Below the pieces are notes generated by a model, which was given only the letters and a program-made list of their open reading frames with translations, searched no databases and was not told the DNA's origin. Position numbers and translations under genes: made by a program. A stretch of DNA of 59,418 nucleotides from Roseiflexus sp. (GTDB taxonomy: Bacteria > Chloroflexota > Chloroflexia > Chloroflexales > Roseiflexaceae), in assembly GCA_025062325.1 (NCBI GenBank), contig JANXAL010000040.1, positions 1-59,418 on the forward strand, written 5' to 3'. Numbering within the stretch: the first letter of the stretch is position 1; every line of letters begins with the position of its first letter. Below, one piece after another: positions 44,630 through 53,798 of the stretch.

Positions 44630-46044
44630 CCATGCGATCGCTGACGCTCAAACTGACGCTGGCGTTTCTACTGGTCGGGCTAATCGGCTCGCTCCTGGTG
44701 GCGCTGATCGTCGGATTTCGCACCCGATCCGAAGTCGATCTCTTCCTCTCAATGCGGGATCGGACCATTCTGCTCAACGCCCTGCGTTCGTACTACCGGG
44801 CGAACGGCGACTGGCGGGGGGTCGAACAACTATTGGAACGGACAGCGCCTCTCGACTTTTACAGCCGGAACCTGATTCTGGCAGATGCAAACGGCGTGGT
44901 CGTCTATAGTCAGCGCCGACCATTCTTTCCCGGTCGGCAGTTGAGCCGTGGCGCGATTGCGCGCGCCGAGCCGCTGCGGGTCGACGGAGAAATCATTGGC
45001 TACTTCTTCTTTGTCGGCCCTCCTCCCCTCCTTATTCGCAACGATCCGCGCTGGGCAGCCGAAGCGGAACTGCTCCAGCGCCTGGCGGTGGCGACCGTTC
45101 TGAGTGCGATTGGCGCGACTGTTGTAGCGCTGGTGGTTGGCGTGGTGCTGGCGCACACGCTGACCCGCCCTATCCGAGAGCTAACGGCGGCAACGCGCGC
45201 CATGGCGCAGGGACGGCTCGATCAGCGCGTCACGGTGCGTTCGCGCGACGAGATCGGCGAACTGGCGCGGGCATTCAACCAGATGAGCGCCGATCTGGGG
45301 CGGGCGATCCAGGCGCGCCGCCAGATGACGGCTGATCTAGCGCATGATCTGCGCACACCGCTGAGCATTCTGCGCGGTTACACTGAGGGGCTGCAGGAAG
45401 GGCGCATCAGCGGAACCCCGGCAATCTACCAGATCATGCACGGCGAAGTCGAGCATCTGCAACGCCTGATCGACGACCTGCGCCTGCTGTCGCTGGCGGA
45501 TGCCGGCGCGCTGTCGCTCAACCGGCGCGCTGTCGATCCGCGCGCGCTCCTCGAACGCGCCGCACTGGCGCATATGGTGCAGGCGGAACAGCAAGGGCTG
45601 ACCATTCGCGTCGACGCGTCCGACTCCCTGCCTGCAGTGTCGGTAGACACCGACCGTATGGCGCAGGTGCTGAACAACCTGGTAGCGAACGCTTTGCGGC
45701 ACACAAAGGAGGGCGAAATCGTCCTGAGCGCGCGCGAAGCGGATCACAAGCGTATCATTGTCGAAGTGCGCGACACAGGCAGCGGCATTGCACAAGAAGA
45801 CCTGCCGTACATCTTTGATCGCTTCTACCGCGCCGACCCGGCACGCACCCGCGAAAGCGAGCAAGGCGCCGGTCTAGGTCTAGCGATCGCCAAAGCAATC
45901 GTCGAAGCGCACGGCGGGTCGATCAGCGTTGCTTCGACCGTTGGCGTCGGGACGACCTTTACCATCACGCTGCCGGTGGCAACGTCCGCAGACAGCGCCG
46001 CTGCCCCGCAGACGACATCGGCGACGACGCGGCGCATAGCGTAA
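44626..46044 (+). CDS. Sensor histidine kinase
   Basis: A 472-residue membrane kinase. Helix 1 (LTLAFLLVGLIGSLLVALIVGF), an outer sensor domain of about 110 residues, helix 2 (VATVLSAIGATVVALVVGVVL), and a HAMP domain (TRPIRELTAATRAMAQGRLDQRVTV) precede the phosphoacceptor His in ADLAHDLRTPLSILRGYTEGL. The ATPase domain has VLNNLVANALRHT (N box), VEVRDTGSGIAQEDLPYIFDRFYR (G1/F), and GAGLGLAIAKAIVEAHGGSI (G2). All boxes are intact. The start is GTG 44626 or ATG 44632. The ligand is unknown. Confidence 0.94.
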   Translation: MTMRSLTLKLTLAFLLVGLIGSLLVALIVGFRTRSEVDLFLSMRDRTILLNALRSYYRANGDWRGVEQLLERTAPLDFYSRNLILADANGVVVYSQRRPFFPGRQLSRGAIARAEPLRVDGEIIGYFFFVGPPPLLIRNDPRWAAEAELLQRLAVATVLSAIGATVVALVVGVVLAHTLTRPIRELTAATRAMAQGRLDQRVTVRSRDEIGELARAFNQMSADLGRAIQARRQMTADLAHDLRTPLSILRGYTEGLQEGRISGTPAIYQIMHGEVEHLQRLIDDLRLLSLADAGALSLNRRAVDPRALLERAALAHMVQAEQQGLTIRVDASDSLPAVSVDTDRMAQVLNNLVANALRHTKEGEIVLSAREADHKRIIVEVRDTGSGIAQEDLPYIFDRFYRADPARTRESEQGAGLGLAIAKAIVEAHGGSISVASTVGVGTTFTITLPVATSADSAAAPQTTSATTRRIA

Positions 46045-46070
46045 GGGTCAGGTCTGAGACCTGCCCCCTA
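46045..46070. terminator. Possible bidirectional terminator between histidine kinase and citrate synthase
   Basis: CAGGTC-TGA-GACCTG (46049-46063), with G/C pairs extending both sides, lies between the two convergent genes. There is no T-run. Confidence 0.35.
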
Positions 46071-46112
46071 CGCCAGGCAGACCGTCCAGTAGTGAAGATG
46101 ACGGTCACATCC

Positions 46113-47399
46113 CTACCGCTGATCGACCGGCACATAGTCGCGCCGCGCAGGACCCAGATAAATCTGGCGCGGTCGCGTGATCTTCTGCTCCGGGTCGTCA
46201 AGCATTTCGAGCCACTGCGCCAGCCACCCCGAAGCGCGCGGAATGGCGAACAGGAACGGGAAGTACTCGATCGGGAAGCGCAGCGCCTGGTAGATCAACC
46301 CGCTGTAGAAGTCCACATTCGGGTACAGTTTGCGCGAGATGAAATACTCATCCTCCAGCGCCACCCGTTCAAGCTCTATAGCGACATCGAGGAGCGGATT
46401 CGGCGCCGTTGCATTGAACACCTCGTGCGCAATCTTGCGAATGATCTTGGCGCGCGGGTCGTAGTTCTTGTACACCCGATGCCCGAACCCCATCAGGCGC
46501 GTCTCGCCCTTCTTCACCCGCTCAATAAACGCTGGCACATTCTTCGGATGCCCGATCTGCTGCAACATCCGCAGCACCGCCTCGTTTGCGCCGCCATGCA
46601 GCGGACCGTACAGCGCCGCCGCAGCCGCCGATAGAGCGCTATATGGATCGGCATGGCTCGAACCGACGCTGCGCATCACCGAGGTCGAGCAGTTCTGTTC
46701 GTGATCGGCGTGCAAAATGAAGAGCACATCCAGTGCCTTCGCCAGCACGGGATTGACTTCATAATCCCGCTGGTTCATGTAGTCCATCATGTAGAGCAGG
46801 TTGGCAGTGTAGCTCAGTGAGCTGTCGGGCAGGTTGAACGGTCGCCCAATGCGATGGCGATACGCGAAAGCGGCGATGGTCGGGATCTGACCAATAATGC
46901 GCCAGATCTGCTTCTCGCGCACTGCCGGATCGTGAATGTTCTTCGCCTCCGGGTAGAGCGTAGACATCGCCGCGACCGAGCTGATCAGAATGCCCATCGG
47001 GTGTGCGTCGTAGCGGAACGCTTGGATTAGCTCGACCAGGCTGTTGTGGAGGAAGAGGTGACGGCTGATGCGGTACTGCCACCACTCCAGGCGCTCTTTC
47101 GAGGGCAACTCGCCGTACAGCAACAGGTATGCGACTTCCAGATAGGTGCTCTTCTCGGCTAGTTGCTCGATCGGATACCCGCGGTACTCCAGAATGCCCC
47201 TCTCGCCGTCGATGTACGTAATCCGGCTGATGCACGCTGCCGTGTTCATGTACGCCGGATCGTAGGACATCAGGCCGAAATCGTCCTCGGACACCTTGAT
47301 CTGACGGAGATCGGTGGCGCGGATAGTGTTGTGCTCGATGGGGATCTCGTAGGTCTTCCCGGTCCGATTGTCGATGATGGTCAGGGTGTTCTTTGTCAT
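46113..47399 (-). CDS. gltA: Citrate synthase
   Basis: A 428-residue type II-like citrate synthase that condenses oxaloacetate and acetyl-CoA. The active-site His residues are in LHADHEQNCSTSVMRSVGSSH and GPLHGGANEAVLRML, and the signature GFGHRVYKNYDPRAKII has the third His. The catalytic Asp is in YPNVDFYSGLIYQAL. It is preceded by a 140-base leader with two stem-loops and an extended -10 promoter. It is not in an operon. Confidence 0.96.
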   Translation of the reverse strand: MTKNTLTIIDNRTGKTYEIPIEHNTIRATDLRQIKVSEDDFGLMSYDPAYMNTAACISRITYIDGERGILEYRGYPIEQLAEKSTYLEVAYLLLYGELPSKERLEWWQYRISRHLFLHNSLVELIQAFRYDAHPMGILISSVAAMSTLYPEAKNIHDPAVREKQIWRIIGQIPTIAAFAYRHRIGRPFNLPDSSLSYTANLLYMMDYMNQRDYEVNPVLAKALDVLFILHADHEQNCSTSVMRSVGSSHADPYSALSAAAAALYGPLHGGANEAVLRMLQQIGHPKNVPAFIERVKKGETRLMGFGHRVYKNYDPRAKIIRKIAHEVFNATAPNPLLDVAIELERVALEDEYFISRKLYPNVDFYSGLIYQALRFPIEYFPFLFAIPRASGWLAQWLEMLDDPEQKITRPRQIYLGPARRDYVPVDQR

Positions 47400-47470
47400 G
47401 GCAGTGCTCTCTCCTCGTTGATTCGACCGGCGCGCTTACCGCTTGAGCCGGAGCCGGTCGTGAGCCGAAC

Positions 47471-47556
47471 GGCAAGGCTCAGTTCCTTGCCGACAACCCC
47501 GCACGCCTCAACGTTGAGGCGGGTTGCGCGCTATCTGATTAGTTGGTATTGTACCA
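47471..47556 (-). promoter_or_regulatory. gltA promoter and structured leader
   Basis: The extended -10 TGGTACAAT (47556-47548, minus strand) would start a leader of about 140 bases. The leader can form a stem around GCCTCAACGTTGAGGC flanked by complementary GCGGG/CCCGC words, and a second stem GGCAAGG/CCTTGCC (7 bp). No known riboswitch was recognised. Confidence 0.45.
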
Positions 47557-47611
47557 GAAGTTGTTACATCTGGCACAGATTTGCTGGCGGATCACGCGAC
47601 CACTGGCCCTG

Positions 47612-47620
47612 TGGTATCAT
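47612..47620 (+). promoter_or_regulatory. Extended -10 promoter of the DUF499 remnant
   Basis: TGGTATCAT is followed by two tandem GAACACGAGT words and the reading frame 67 bases downstream. Confidence 0.45.
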
Positions 47621-47686
47621 ATGAGAACACGAGTGAACACGAGTGTCAGGGCGGGCTGCCGCGCCGCCCCAACCAGAGTAACGCCG

Positions 47687-48349
47687 ATGAAACCCGTTCG
47701 CACCGCCTGCACACTTCAACCAAACGCCCTCACCATCCGGGTGAGCGATCAGATTGAACAACTTGACGAGTTGATCCACGCCGAGGGCGATGGCGTCGCC
47801 TTCTTCGAGCGCACCTACATGACCCAGGGCATGCAGGACCTGGTTAGCGAAGGATTGGCGCGCCTCGCCGGTCATTCGTCGCAGGCGATCTTCCACCTGA
47901 AACAGGCGATGGGCGGCGGCAAAACCCACCTGCTCGTCGGCCTCGGCCTGCTGGCGAAGCATCCGTCGCTCCGCGCACGCTACTGCCCTGGCGTCACGTA
48001 TGCCAGTGCGTTCGATACCGCAGCCATCGCCGCCTTCAACGGGCGCAACAATCCGGTCCACTTCTTCTGGGGTGAAATTGCCGCTCAACTCGGCAAAGCC
48101 GACCTCTTCCGCCCGTTCTGGGCGGAAGGACCACGGGCGCCCGGCGAAACCGACTGGCTGCGCCTCTTCGAGGGCGACCGCCCCGTGCTCATCTTGCTCG
48201 ACGAGATGCCACCCTACTTCCACTACTACGCGACCCAGGCAGTGGGCAGCGGCACGGTCGCCGATATTGCCGTGCGCGCCTTCGCCAACAATGGTGCATT
48301 GTCTTCAGCCAGTACTACGACACTGCACAGGCAGTGGCGACAAACCTGA
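47687..48349 (+). pseudogene. DUF499 ATPase, 5' fragment (deletion fusion)
   Basis: The first 200 codons encode the N-terminus of a large DUF499 (AAA-type) ATPase: Walker A in LKQAMGGGKTHLLVGLGLLA and the Walker B region VLILLDEMPPYFHYYATQAV. Intact members exceed about 1000 residues and are found with DNA methylases and helicases in anti-phage loci. Similarity stops after AVRAFAN near 48290; from there the frame reads a shifted version of a helicase gene for 20 codons and stops. The second half of the gene is missing, so the ATPase cannot be functional as in its relatives. Confidence 0.8.
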
Positions 48350-48933
48350 CAATCCGCCTGCCTGATGAACCGATTGCGATCTACGCCGGGGCGGGACGGA
48401 GCGGCATATATCGCCGGGGCGAATTCGCATCCATCGAGCGCGAAGCGATCAAAGCGGCGGTGCGGAACCGTGAGGTGCGGCTCATCATCGCCACCGACGC
48501 CGCGTGCGAGGGGTTGAACCTGCAAACCCTCGGCACGCTGATCAATGTGGACCTGCCGTGGAACCCGTCGCGTCTGGAACAGCGCCTGGGGCGGATCAAA
48601 CGCTTTGGCCAGCGGCGGGCGAACGTTGATATGCTTAACCTCGTCTACCACGGTACGCACGATGAGCGCATCTACCAGGCGCTTTCGCGTCGCATGAAAG
48701 ATCGCTACGATCTCTTCGGCAGCCTGCCCGACACCATCGACGACGAATGGATCGAAAGCATTGAGGTGCTGGAAGCGATGATGGACAAATACCTGCACCT
48801 GCGCCAGCAGGCGCGCAACGCCTTTGAGATCCGCTACGAACAGACTATCGACCCCGACCGCGACCGCTGGGAGCGGTGCGCGCGCGTTCTGGCGCGGCGC
48901 GACATTATCGATCGCCTTTCGCGCCCGTGGTAA
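48283..48933 (+). pseudogene. SNF2-type helicase, C-terminal fragment
   Basis: From about 48290, in a different frame from the DUF499 part, the sequence encodes CIVFSQYYDTAQAVATNL, then RLIIATDAACEGLNLQTLGTLINVDLPWNPSRLEQRLGRIKRFGQ, the second RecA lobe of a SNF2/HepA-like helicase (motifs V and VI), to a natural end at 48933. The N-terminal lobe with Walker A is missing. It is the other side of the same deletion. A GTG at 48334 could start a 199-residue remnant. The next gene begins 9 bases later. Confidence 0.8.
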
Positions 48934-48942
48934 CATCGACGT

Positions 48943-51216
48943 ATGCCGCCCGATGCAACTCGCCAATCCAGAGCCGTTCTCGCTCGCTTGTTCGCCGCAT
49001 GCGACGCGCTTGCCGACGGTTTCGACTCGCTGCCCAATGGTGAACGGCGTTCCGCCGCCGCGCTCACGCTGGCGCGGTTGATGTTTCTCTCGTTCCTCCA
49101 CGTCCGCGGTTGGCTCGATGTCCACGATGTTGTGCGATCTCTGGAACGCGAAGATTGCCCCGGCGATGCCATTCTGAAACGCATCCCGCCCGGCATCGTC
49201 GCCGTGCGTTCTCTTCCTTGCCTGCATAACGCGGCGCTGCGCCAGGCGCTGACGTTGCTCCAGGACGCCGCCTGGCGCCTCGATGACAACGCTCCCAACT
49301 GCCTGACGCCGGCCATGATGGGTGTTGTCGTTGAACGGTATGTTGAACGGAAACGCAGCGGCATCTACTACACCGGCGATGATGTCACCGCATACATCAC
49401 GAGTCGCACCATCATCCCGCGCCTGATCGATGCGCTGTCGCCGGAAGCGATACGGCTCATCAGCGATCTCCTCCGGCGCGACCCGCTGCGCTACATTCCT
49501 GCTGCGCTTCAGCACGGCATGAATCAGGAACTGCCGGTCGCCGTCGCCGCTGGCATTTCAGACGTCGCTCAACGTCACACGTGGGACGCCGCTGCGCCTG
49601 CCAGCCACGCGCTCCCCGGCGAAACCTGGCGTGAGGTGATCGCCCGCCGTCATCGCGTGCAGGAAGTGCGCGCGGCGCTGCGCGCAGGCATTGTCAATCC
49701 GGCGGATCTGGTGACCTATAACCTTGACCTGACGCGCCTGATGCGCGACCTGTGCGCGGTCTGGCCTCAATCGCGCCTGAATGACCTTGATATGGCGCTC
49801 ATGCGACTGACTGTGCTCGACCCAACCTGCGGTTCGGGCGCGTTCCTCTGCACCGCATTCGACCTGCTGGCAGACCTGGCGTCTATCATCGCCCAACGCC
49901 GCGCTCTGGAAGGGGATGGCGCCGTCGATCTCGCTGGGAGACTGCGCGCCATTATCGAACACAATCTGTGTGGCGTGGATGTGATGCCGGAGGCGGTAGA
50001 GATCTGTCGAATGCGGCTCTGGCTGCGCCTCGCCGCGCGTGTCGCTCACCCCGATCACCTGCGCGATCTGCGGTTCAACGTTCACGCTGGCGATGCGCTG
50101 ACCGGTTCGCTCGATCAGGCGAGCAACATCAGCCAGGACGATGGCGCTGAACAGCGGCGACCGCTGCGCTGGCGCGCACTATTTCCTGACATTATGGCAG
50201 CGGGAGGGTTCGATGTTGTGATCGGCAACCCGCCGTATGTCGTGCGCAGCGGGTTGAAGGACGATCCGCTTCTGCGCGGTTATCAGACCGCGACGACCGG
50301 CAATCTGTATGCGCTGGTGATCGAGCGCGCCCTGAACCTGCTCCGACCAGGTGGATGGCTTGGCGTTATCGTTCCGATTGCATCAGTCGCCACCGACGGC
50401 ATGGCGCCGTTGCAGCGCCTCTACGCGCCGCTGCGCCAGTGGCACAGTCACTATGCCGTGCGACCGGGGAAACTCTTCCCCGATGTCGATATGAACCTGA
50501 CAATCACCCTGCTGCACAAGGCGCCAGCCGCCGGTGAACGCTACGTGAGCGGCTACCGGCGGTTTCGTTCCGGTGAGCGCGCGCACATGTTCGACACCCT
50601 GAGCTACACGCGCCTGCCAGCCTCAGACGCCATCAACGGCGCGCTGCCCAAACTCGGTTCGACGCTCGAAGTCCGGCTGCTTCTGCGCATGCTGGCGCAC
50701 GGTCGCCGCCTGCGCGATTATGTTACGCGGGATGGCGCTGTCATCTACTACCACTCCGGCGGTCGCTACTGGCGCAAAGCGCTGCCGGAGAAACTGTCGT
50801 CGCACTATAAGCCATTGCGCGTCGAACCGACCGTTGCGCCGATCGTGCTGGCGCTGCTCAACAGTCAGCTCTTCTACTGGTACTGGATTGCCTTCTCAAA
50901 CTGCATGGACGTGGTTGCGCGCGAAGTGCTGGAGTTTCCGGTGTTCCGCCTGGAAAACGTTGATCCCGCGCCATTCGCCAATGCCGTGGATCGCCTGATC
51001 GCACTCTACCACGAAGGCGCCACGACGCGCGCGCGCCGTGGCGCCCGCATCAAGATCAGCGAAACGAACATCGACGCGGCGCGCGCACGCGAGGTTATCG
51101 ACGGCATCGACCGCCTGCTGGCGCAGCATTACGGCTTCGATGCCGAAGAACTCGACTTTGTGCTCAGTTACGACCTGAAGTACCGGCTGGGAACCCGACG
51201 GACGCCTTACTGCTGA
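48943..51216 (+). CDS. Eco57I-type adenine-specific DNA methylase of a defence locus
   Basis: A 757-residue protein. The methyltransferase core has SAM motif I (LDPTCGSGAFLCTAFDLL), GVDVMPEAVEICRMRLWLRL, and the catalytic motif NPPYV (FDVVIGNPPYVVRSG), typical of N6-adenine methylases of the Eco57I/PglX class. The C-terminal part (ALLNSQLFYWYWIAFSNCMDVVAREVLEFPVF) matches the TaqI-like specificity region. No nuclease motif was recognised in the N-terminus. It follows the helicase fragment by 9 bases, so the three genes formed one operon. Its end overlaps the convergent dehydrogenase gene by 10 bases. It is the only intact member of the locus. Confidence 0.85.
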   Translation: MPPDATRQSRAVLARLFAACDALADGFDSLPNGERRSAAALTLARLMFLSFLHVRGWLDVHDVVRSLEREDCPGDAILKRIPPGIVAVRSLPCLHNAALRQALTLLQDAAWRLDDNAPNCLTPAMMGVVVERYVERKRSGIYYTGDDVTAYITSRTIIPRLIDALSPEAIRLISDLLRRDPLRYIPAALQHGMNQELPVAVAAGISDVAQRHTWDAAAPASHALPGETWREVIARRHRVQEVRAALRAGIVNPADLVTYNLDLTRLMRDLCAVWPQSRLNDLDMALMRLTVLDPTCGSGAFLCTAFDLLADLASIIAQRRALEGDGAVDLAGRLRAIIEHNLCGVDVMPEAVEICRMRLWLRLAARVAHPDHLRDLRFNVHAGDALTGSLDQASNISQDDGAEQRRPLRWRALFPDIMAAGGFDVVIGNPPYVVRSGLKDDPLLRGYQTATTGNLYALVIERALNLLRPGGWLGVIVPIASVATDGMAPLQRLYAPLRQWHSHYAVRPGKLFPDVDMNLTITLLHKAPAAGERYVSGYRRFRSGERAHMFDTLSYTRLPASDAINGALPKLGSTLEVRLLLRMLAHGRRLRDYVTRDGAVIYYHSGGRYWRKALPEKLSSHYKPLRVEPTVAPIVLALLNSQLFYWYWIAFSNCMDVVAREVLEFPVFRLENVDPAPFANAVDRLIALYHEGATTRARRGARIKISETNIDAARAREVIDGIDRLLAQHYGFDAEELDFVLSYDLKYRLGTRRTPYC

Positions 51217-52514
51217 CCGTTCGCCAGGTGACGCAACACGCCGCGGGTATCGACGACCCGCCGCGCCTGGCGCGCAATCCGCCGCCAGTCATACGCCGAG
51301 TGGTCGGTGACGATGATGACGCAATCCGCCATCCGCAGCGCGTCGTCCAGGTCCGGCTCACAGCGCAGTCGGCGGCCTTCAACCTGCACTTCGGGCACGT
51401 GCGGATCGTGGTACGACACCAGCGCCCCTTTCTCATACAGCAGGTGAATAATGTCGAGCGCTGGCGACTCGCGCACATCATCGACGTCGCGCTTGTAGGC
51501 GACCCCCAGCACCAGCACGCGGCTGCCTCGAACCGCCCGCCCGGCGTCGTTCAGCGCGTCCTGCACCTTTTGCACCCAGTAGCGCGGCATCTCGGTGTTG
51601 ACCTCGCTCGCCAGGTCGATGAAGCGCGCCGTGTAGTTCAGCATTTTCAGTTTCCACGACAGGTAGAGCGGATCGATTGGAATACAATGCCCGCCCAAAC
51701 CCGGTCCCGGCGTGAATTTCATGAATCCGAACGGCTTGGTTGCGGCGGCGTCGATCACTTCCCACACATCCAGACCGAGTTTGTCGCACATAAGGAGCAC
51801 TTCATTGACCAGCCCGATATTGACGGCGCGGAAGGTGTTTTCGAGCAACTTCACCATTTCTGCAACCTCCGGGCTGCTCACCGGCACGACCCGCTCAATC
51901 GCCGTTTCGTACAGCGTACGCGCCACTTCCAGGCAGGCAGGCGTGACACCACCCATCACCTTCGGCGTATTGCGCGTCGTCCAATCCGTGCGACCGGGAT
52001 CGACCCGTTCAGGCGAGAACGCCAGGAAGTAATCTGTGCCGACCCTTAGGCCGCTCGCTTCGAGACGCGGCAGGATCACCTCGCGGGTAGTGCCGGGGTA
52101 TGTTGTGCTTTCCAGAACAATCACCTGACCGGGACGCAGGCGCTGCGCGATTTGCTCGGTCACTGCCACGATTGCCGAAATGTCGGGATCGCGCGTTTTG
52201 CGCAGCGGCGTTGGCACGCAGATGCTGATCGCATCCAGTTCTGCGAGCACTCTAAAATCCGTCGTAGCCTCGAGCAAGCCCTCAGCGCGGAGGTGCGCCA
52301 CCACGTCGGTCGGCACATCGTTGATGTAACTGCGTCCAGCGTTGATGGCGGCAACCCGCTCAGCGCTGGCGTCAATGGCTGTCACTCGCAACCCGGCGGC
52401 GCCAAACACAGCAGCTAGCGGCAACCCGACGTACCCGACCCCAACAACGCCGACACGCGCCGAACGATCAGCGATGCGCTGCAATAACCGGTCTCTGGAT
52501 GATGCTGCAGTCAT
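51207..52514 (-). CDS. UDP-sugar 6-dehydrogenase (WbpA/WecC/TviB type)
   Basis: A 435-residue NAD-dependent enzyme that oxidises the C6 hydroxyl of a nucleotide sugar, probably UDP-GlcNAc or UDP-ManNAc. Rossmann motif VGVVGVGYVGLPLAAVFG, catalytic region ESTTYPGTTREVIL, central KLLENTFRAVNIGLVNEVLL, and catalytic Cys in GPGLGGHCIPIDPLYL; the third domain contains VLVLGVAYKRDVDDVRESPALDII. AGGAGG lies 8 bases before the ATG at 52514. It belongs with the epimerase upstream, from which it is separated by a repeat insertion. Confidence 0.9.
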   Translation of the reverse strand: MTAASSRDRLLQRIADRSARVGVVGVGYVGLPLAAVFGAAGLRVTAIDASAERVAAINAGRSYINDVPTDVVAHLRAEGLLEATTDFRVLAELDAISICVPTPLRKTRDPDISAIVAVTEQIAQRLRPGQVIVLESTTYPGTTREVILPRLEASGLRVGTDYFLAFSPERVDPGRTDWTTRNTPKVMGGVTPACLEVARTLYETAIERVVPVSSPEVAEMVKLLENTFRAVNIGLVNEVLLMCDKLGLDVWEVIDAAATKPFGFMKFTPGPGLGGHCIPIDPLYLSWKLKMLNYTARFIDLASEVNTEMPRYWVQKVQDALNDAGRAVRGSRVLVLGVAYKRDVDDVRESPALDIIHLLYEKGALVSYHDPHVPEVQVEGRRLRCEPDLDDALRMADCVIIVTDHSAYDWRRIARQARRVVDTRGVLRHLANGQQ

Positions 52515-52558
52515 GAACGTGCCCTCCTGTGACGAAACCATACGAGCGTCGTAGGCGC

Positions 52559-52584
52559 GCCCGCGGCAGGCGCCTGCCGCGGGC
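52559..52584. repeat. Perfect 26-bp GC palindrome
   Basis: The 13-base arms 52559-52571 and 52572-52584 are exact reverse complements with centre GGCGCC. It lies inside the insert between the epimerase and dehydrogenase genes, just beside a MITE-family copy. Confidence 0.85.
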
Positions 52585-52608
52585 AGGCGCAGGGGCCAGT
52601 CCCTTCCT

Positions 52609-52775
52609 CTCAAGTGGAGGCTTTTTGGCGTGCGCAGCAGATTGGCCGCGTCCCGACGCCCTTGTTCCCCTCATCCCCCCTGCCCCCTTCTCCCACAAGG
52701 GGAGAAGGGGGAGTTTGGGCTTCCTGACGCTCCAAACAGGCAATGCGACGGAAGGACTTGCCAAAAACGTGTGAG
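52609..52775. repeat. Single MITE-family (M1) copy within an operon
   Basis: A clean 167-bp element: left end CTCAAGTGGAGGCTTTTTGG, C/T-rich half, CCCCTTCTCCCACAAGGGGAGA core, right end CCAAAAACGTGTGAG. It lies in the 324-base gap between the epimerase and dehydrogenase genes. Confidence 0.8.
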
Positions 52776-52838
52776 CCACCCTACCCCGGCAGGGGCATTG
52801 GGAGGAGCGCCCCCGGCAGGCGCCCAAAGGCGCCCGGG

Positions 52839-53783
52839 TCACGAACGTGCTCCCTCGTGGCAAAACCATGCGAGCGTCCGCGCCAGACCTTCGGCAAGCG
52901 AGACGCGCGGCACATACCCCAGCGTCTCGCGGATCGCGTCAATGCTTGCCTGCGAATGCCGCACATCGCCAGGGCGCGGCGGGTGATGCTCCGGCGCAAG
53001 ATTGCTGCCCAGCAACTGGTTGATCTGCGCCGCTAGTTCAAGCAGCGACGTGCGCGATCCAGCGCCGACGTTGAACACGGCTGAGCAGTCGGCGGGCGCA
53101 TCCGCCGCCGCCAGATTAGCATCCACCACATTCTCGATGTAGGTAAAATCGCGCGACTGCAAGCCATCACCGTAGATGATCGGCGGAACGCCGCGCACCA
53201 TCCGATCAATGAAGCGTGGAATCACGGCGGCATACTCGGAATGCGGGTCCTGCCGGGGACCGAATACATTAAAATAGCGCAGCGCAATCGCGGGAAGACC
53301 GTAGACAACGCTAAACGCCATACAGTACTGCTCACCCGCCAGTTTCGAGACCGCGTAGGGTGAGAGCGGGTGCGGCGCCTGCGTCTCGATTTTCGGCAGA
53401 GTCGGCGTATCGCCATAGACCGACGACGACGACGCGAAGACCACCCGGCGCACGCCCGCGTCGCGCGCCGCCATCAGCACATGCAGTGTTCCGGTCACGT
53501 TTACCGCATTCGTGGTGATAGGGTCATCGACCGAGCGCTGCACCGATGCCAGCGCCGCCTGGTGAAACACGATCTCGACGCCGGCAACGGCGCGGCGAAC
53601 CGCGTCCACATCGCGCAGGTCACCTTCGATGATTTCAACATCATCGCGCACGTGTGCAAGATTCTCGTGCCGACCGGTGGAAAAATTGTCGAAGACCCGC
53701 ACTCGATCACCGCGCCGCAACAGCGCATCGACCAGGTGCGAGCCGATGAAACCAGCGCCGCCAGTCACCAGAACGTGAGCCAT
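52839..53783 (-). CDS. NAD-dependent nucleotide-sugar epimerase (WbpP/GalE-like)
   Basis: A 314-residue short-chain epimerase. NAD-binding motif VLVTGGAGFIGSHLVDALL, HQAALASVQRSVDDPITTNAVNVTGTL, VFASSSSVYGD, and the catalytic SPYAVSKLAGEQY; C-terminal region includes YFNVFGPRQDPHSEYAAVIP and FTYIENVVDANLAA. The SVQRSVDDP pattern is shared with UDP-GlcNAc 4-epimerases. It lies 15 bases after sppA; AAAGGA precedes its ATG. Together with the dehydrogenase it should make an acidic amino sugar for envelope glycans. Confidence 0.9.
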   Translation of the reverse strand: MAHVLVTGGAGFIGSHLVDALLRRGDRVRVFDNFSTGRHENLAHVRDDVEIIEGDLRDVDAVRRAVAGVEIVFHQAALASVQRSVDDPITTNAVNVTGTLHVLMAARDAGVRRVVFASSSSVYGDTPTLPKIETQAPHPLSPYAVSKLAGEQYCMAFSVVYGLPAIALRYFNVFGPRQDPHSEYAAVIPRFIDRMVRGVPPIIYGDGLQSRDFTYIENVVDANLAAADAPADCSAVFNVGAGSRTSLLELAAQINQLLGSNLAPEHHPPRPGDVRHSQASIDAIRETLGYVPRVSLAEGLARTLAWFCHEGARS

Positions 53784-53798
53784 ATGCCATCCTTTGTC

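Noticed and set aside
48226..49515. 429-codon minus-strand frame across the helicase fragment and methylase
   Set aside because: It spans the deletion junction on the opposite strand of real coding sequence; His/Arg/Gln-rich shadow.
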